A stretch of 34,538 bases of DNA, taken from Negativibacillus sp. GTDB lineage: Bacteria; Bacillota; Clostridia; Oscillospirales; Ruminococcaceae. The notes under the pieces were generated by a model. It was not told the origin of the DNA. It worked only from the letters and a program-made list of their open reading frames with translations, and ran no database searches. Position numbers and translations under genes: made by a program. The DNA lies in NCBI GenBank assembly GCA_020024325.1, contig JAHHTY010000016.1, forward strand, positions 1 through 34,538, written 5' to 3'. Positions 32,258 to 34,538 of the stretch are shown here, piece after piece (the stretch's first letter is position 1; each line of letters opens with the position of its first letter).

Positions 32258-33592
32258 ATGATACCAACCGAAAATGTGTACAACCGACCTGTAACGTTAA
32301 AAAATGTTTTGAAATTTGCTGTACCAACCATTGTTATGACAGTCTTTATGTCGTTTTATACGATGGTGGACGGCTTGTTTGTTTCTAATTTAATAGGGAC
32401 AGATGCTTTATCCGCCGTCAATCTGACAGCACCTATTATCGCCCTTGTAACGGCAATTTCCACTATGCTTGCCACAGGCGGCAGTGCTGTTATTATGAAA
32501 AAAAGAGGCGAGCAAAAAACAAAAGAAGCAAACGAGGATTTCACTTTCTTAATTATTGTTAATGTTGTTGTTGGGTTTATCATGTCTTGTTTGGGATATT
32601 TTTTGATGGATATGATTTTTGAAAGCATGGCTCTGTCCGCTAAAATATTTTCCTACTGTCATCTTTATTTGAGTCGATACCTGATTTTTACAATACCGAT
32701 TCTTTTAATGAACAACTTTACACTTTACATGATTGCTGCCGGAAAATCTGCCCTTTCTATGGGATGTTCCATTGCAGGGGGAATTTTAAATATCGTGCTT
32801 GACTATGTACTTATTTCCGTTTTGGATATGGGGATTGCAGGAGCAGCCATCGCAACCGGTTTGGGATATTCCGTAACAGCGGTTGTGGGAATGGTTATCT
32901 TCTCGAATAAAAACAGTCTGATTCATTTCGTAAAGCCGATATGTCGTCTGAAAACCCTATTCCATGCTGCCACAAACGGAAGCTCGGAAATGGCAACCTC
33001 ATTGGTGACCGGGATTGTGACTATGATGTTTAACTGGACCATGTTAAAATATGTGGGCGAAAACGGTGTTGCGGCAATCACCATTATCATGTATGTACTG
33101 ATGTTTGCAACTTCCCTCTACACAGGATATTCCTATGGGGTTGCCCCTATGATAAGCTTTTATTATGGTGAGCAAAACCATGAAAAGCTAAAAAAACTGA
33201 TACAAATGAGTTTAAAGACCATTGGTCTTATGGCTGTTGTTACTTTGGGTATTTCCCTTATACTCACACAACCGCTTGTATCGGTATTTGCTCGCTCGGA
33301 CAACCCTGTTTTCGATTTAGCGGTGACGGGAAACCATATTTGTTCTTTTGCCCTTATTTTCATTGGCTTTAATATATTTGCAAGCGGAATGTTTACGGCG
33401 TTATCCAACGGAGTTGTTTCTGCTGTACTTGCTTTTTCGCGTTCTTTTGTATTTATGGTCATTGCCATGTTGGTACTTCCCGCTGTCTTTGGTGTTACGG
33501 GTGTTTGGCTGGCAACCCCTGTTGCGGAGTTTGCAGCAATCTGTCTGTCCTGTATCATATTTATAAAAAATAAAAAGCGTTACAATTATTAA
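32258..33592 (+). CDS. MATE family multidrug/cation efflux pump (2)
   Basis: 444 residues and about 12 helices. MATE features include FYTMVDGLFVSNLIGTDALSA in the first repeat and YSYGVAPMISFYYGEQN in the second. The start ATG 32258 is set by AAGGAGG eight bases upstream; the longer frame back to 32177 would translate the promoter. Partner of the divergent merR gene. A small membrane-protein gene follows after 10 bp. Similar in layout to MATE 1 but only distantly alike in sequence, so not a recent duplication. Confidence 0.94.
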   Translation: MIPTENVYNRPVTLKNVLKFAVPTIVMTVFMSFYTMVDGLFVSNLIGTDALSAVNLTAPIIALVTAISTMLATGGSAVIMKKRGEQKTKEANEDFTFLIIVNVVVGFIMSCLGYFLMDMIFESMALSAKIFSYCHLYLSRYLIFTIPILLMNNFTLYMIAAGKSALSMGCSIAGGILNIVLDYVLISVLDMGIAGAAIATGLGYSVTAVVGMVIFSNKNSLIHFVKPICRLKTLFHAATNGSSEMATSLVTGIVTMMFNWTMLKYVGENGVAAITIIMYVLMFATSLYTGYSYGVAPMISFYYGEQNHEKLKKLIQMSLKTIGLMAVVTLGISLILTQPLVSVFARSDNPVFDLAVTGNHICSFALIFIGFNIFASGMFTALSNGVVSAVLAFSRSFVFMVIAMLVLPAVFGVTGVWLATPVAEFAAICLSCIIFIKNKKRYNY

Positions 33593-33602
33593 AGAGGTTT
33601 TT

Positions 33603-34007
33603 ATGATGAAACTAATTATTTTAGCCATAGTGATTGCAGTAAAAATACTTCTAACCAAAGGAGGAGCGTTAGCTATCTTCCTTTTCATGCTTTGGATAAA
33701 AGGAAAAAGCCTAAAGACCGGCAGTGAAAAATGGGACAATTTCTTTTTGCAAATAACTCCGCAAGCTGTGCAGCGATATGTCATTGCAATTTATTTAACG
33801 GCAGCCTTTATTTCCTCTGCTATCAGTTACTTTATTCTGAAAGCCCTTTCTTACCGATATAGTTTTGAAATTGCCTTTATGCTTTTTGCGGGTGGTTTTG
33901 CTGTTACGGCTTACAGATGGCAAAGAGAAATAAAAAATTATGTCTTTCAGCGATATAAGGAAATACCCGAAATGATACTGAAAAGGCAAAAGAATTTAAA
34001 AGACTAA
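33603..34007 (+). CDS. Small hydrophobic membrane protein of unknown function
   Basis: 134 residues with three predicted helices (about 3-32 including a KGG break, 60-80 and 88-105) and a basic C-terminus (KRQKNLKD). I do not recognise the family. AAAGAGG precedes two adjacent ATGs; it begins 10 bp after the MATE 2 stop with no terminator between, so it is co-transcribed and may assist or share regulation with the pump. Confidence 0.75.
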   Translation: MMKLIILAIVIAVKILLTKGGALAIFLFMLWIKGKSLKTGSEKWDNFFLQITPQAVQRYVIAIYLTAAFISSAISYFILKALSYRYSFEIAFMLFAGGFAVTAYRWQREIKNYVFQRYKEIPEMILKRQKNLKD

Positions 34008-34093
34008 ACTTTTATTATCTTTTCACATTAAAGTTTAAAAGGCAGGTTTCACAGACGCTCCATCATCTCTTAAAATCTTTTTTAATAATATGT

Positions 34094-34343
34094 CTTTAAG
34101 CGATACTGTAACCTTTACGCTAAAAAAATCGGATAAAAAAATAAAGGGTCTGTACAAAAACAACCCTACGAAAAATGCAGAGATTCCAATTTGGAATCTC
34201 TGCATTACTTTTTATCAATTTTTTAATTTTTCTGTCAAAACGGGTACAACAACCACAGCCCCCTGGATTTTTCAAAAATTCAGAGGGTATTTTCTTATAA
34301 TTTCAGGCGGCCTCTCGTCTATGCAGTTGCTTTAAGCGATACT
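34094..34343 (+). repeat. 14-bp direct repeat pair
   Basis: CTTTAAGCGATACT occurs at 34094-34107 and 34330-34343, same orientation, 236 bp apart. The second copy lies inside the transposase-like fragment. Confidence 0.7.
34174..34206. terminator. Perfect 33-base palindromic hairpin
   Basis: 16-bp perfect arms (34174-34189, 34191-34206) around a single T, with A and T tracts outside. It could end minus-strand transcription of a transposase entering from the right, or be an element-borne terminator next to the GGGTCTGTAC sequence at 34146. Confidence 0.75.
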
Positions 34344-34386
34344 TGTGCAGATTAAAAGCAATCCTCAAAATCACGCCTTCTACATC
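34303..34386 (-). pseudogene. Transposase C-terminal remnant (possibly IS1182-like)
   Basis: A minus-strand frame ending at TGA 34303-34305 reads DVEGVILRIAFNLHKYRLKQ then LHRREAA. The pattern hydrophobic-AFNLHKY near a C-terminus resembles IS1182/IS5-type transposases, which end in similar FN-x-HK sequences. An in-frame stop at 34387-34389 cuts it off from upstream sequence, and no longer frame joins it, so it is decayed. Family assignment is tentative. Confidence 0.4.
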
Positions 34387-34538
34387 TCATCTTTTTCGCA
34401 AGAAACCGCAATAAGTGCCATTCCATTGGTTTCTATGAGAATTCATTACTTTAGCAAACGCTCAAACCCGACAGTTCTACTTTATTTTAGTCTAGAAAGC
34501 TGATCCTATTCTCTACCTCAAACATCATAGTATCTGTA

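Larger units (their letters stand above)
34008..34538. other. Right-end intergenic region with mobile-element debris
   Basis: 531 bp without an intact gene. It contains a perfect hairpin (34174-34206), a 14-bp direct repeat, a transposase-like C-terminal fragment on the minus strand (34303-34386) and a further open minus-strand stretch ending at 34035 with no start. The open plus-strand frame 34090-34335 runs through the hairpin and is not convincing as a gene. Confidence 0.55.

Noticed and set aside
34090..34335. 81-codon plus-strand frame
   Set aside because: It reads straight through a perfect hairpin and the antisense of a transposase-like fragment, with no ribosome site.
1..34538. CRISPR array, rRNA or tRNA genes
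   Set aside because: No regularly spaced repeats and no tRNA T-arm or rRNA signature sequences were seen on either strand by eye.

Overview
The window is a dense, AT-rich, low-GC Gram-positive (Firmicutes) chromosome segment. Strong AGGAGG-type ribosome sites, sigma-A promoters, T-tailed hairpin terminators, LytTR/GHKL signalling, LrgAB, a ClpE-like ATPase, an ECF/RsgI-like pair and a DUF5711-CvpA-truA operon together suggest an anaerobic gut-type clostridium, probably of the Oscillospirales/Ruminococcaceae side. That placement is an inference; no rRNA or tRNA gene was seen.

Left third (1-9.9 kb), all genes on the minus strand. A LytTR response regulator and a soluble GHKL kinase lie upstream of two overlapping ABC exporter half-transporters, with two direct repeats 21 bp apart and a hairpin between kinase and transporter. 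To the right are a decayed small gene behind a Shine-Dalgarno-sequestering hairpin, lrgA-lrgB, and a CNNM/CorC-type CBS transporter translationally coupled (TAATG) to a single-pass surface protein of unknown function.

Middle (9.9-25 kb). A MATE pump on the plus strand has a MerR-type 19-bp-spacer promoter. It converges on a minus-strand group running cca - merR - DUF1624 - TfoX_N, preceded by a 43-codon ORF resembling the end of a glyoxalase-fold protein. Next comes a three-gene MacB-like system (ATPase with a long charged tail, Ig-like anchored surface protein, FtsX-type permease), in which both membrane proteins carry Met/Gly-rich segments predicted to lie outside the membrane. Then follow a zinc-finger Clp ATPase and the truA-DUF5711-cvpA operon.

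Right third (25-34.5 kb). On the plus strand are a small secreted protein with DxDxDG calcium-type repeats, an ECF sigma factor and a membrane anti-sigma-like protein with an RsgI-type domain and an Asn-Pro motif. On the minus strand, a MarR regulator heads an operon for a heterodimeric ABC exporter with complementary canonical and degenerate ATP sites, plus a YkvA-family protein. A second merR/MATE pair is divergent, with overlapping promoters and a dyad. The window ends in transposase debris and a perfect hairpin.

The theme is regulated export: two ABC half-transporter pairs, two MATE pumps and one MacB-like system, most next to a dedicated regulator (LytTR/GHKL, MerR, MerR, MarR). No single cassette is plainly a new defence or biosynthetic system. 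The most unusual items are the Met/Gly-rich tripartite system, the CNNM-partner protein, the ECF/RsgI/calcium-repeat module and the promoter/operator architectures.
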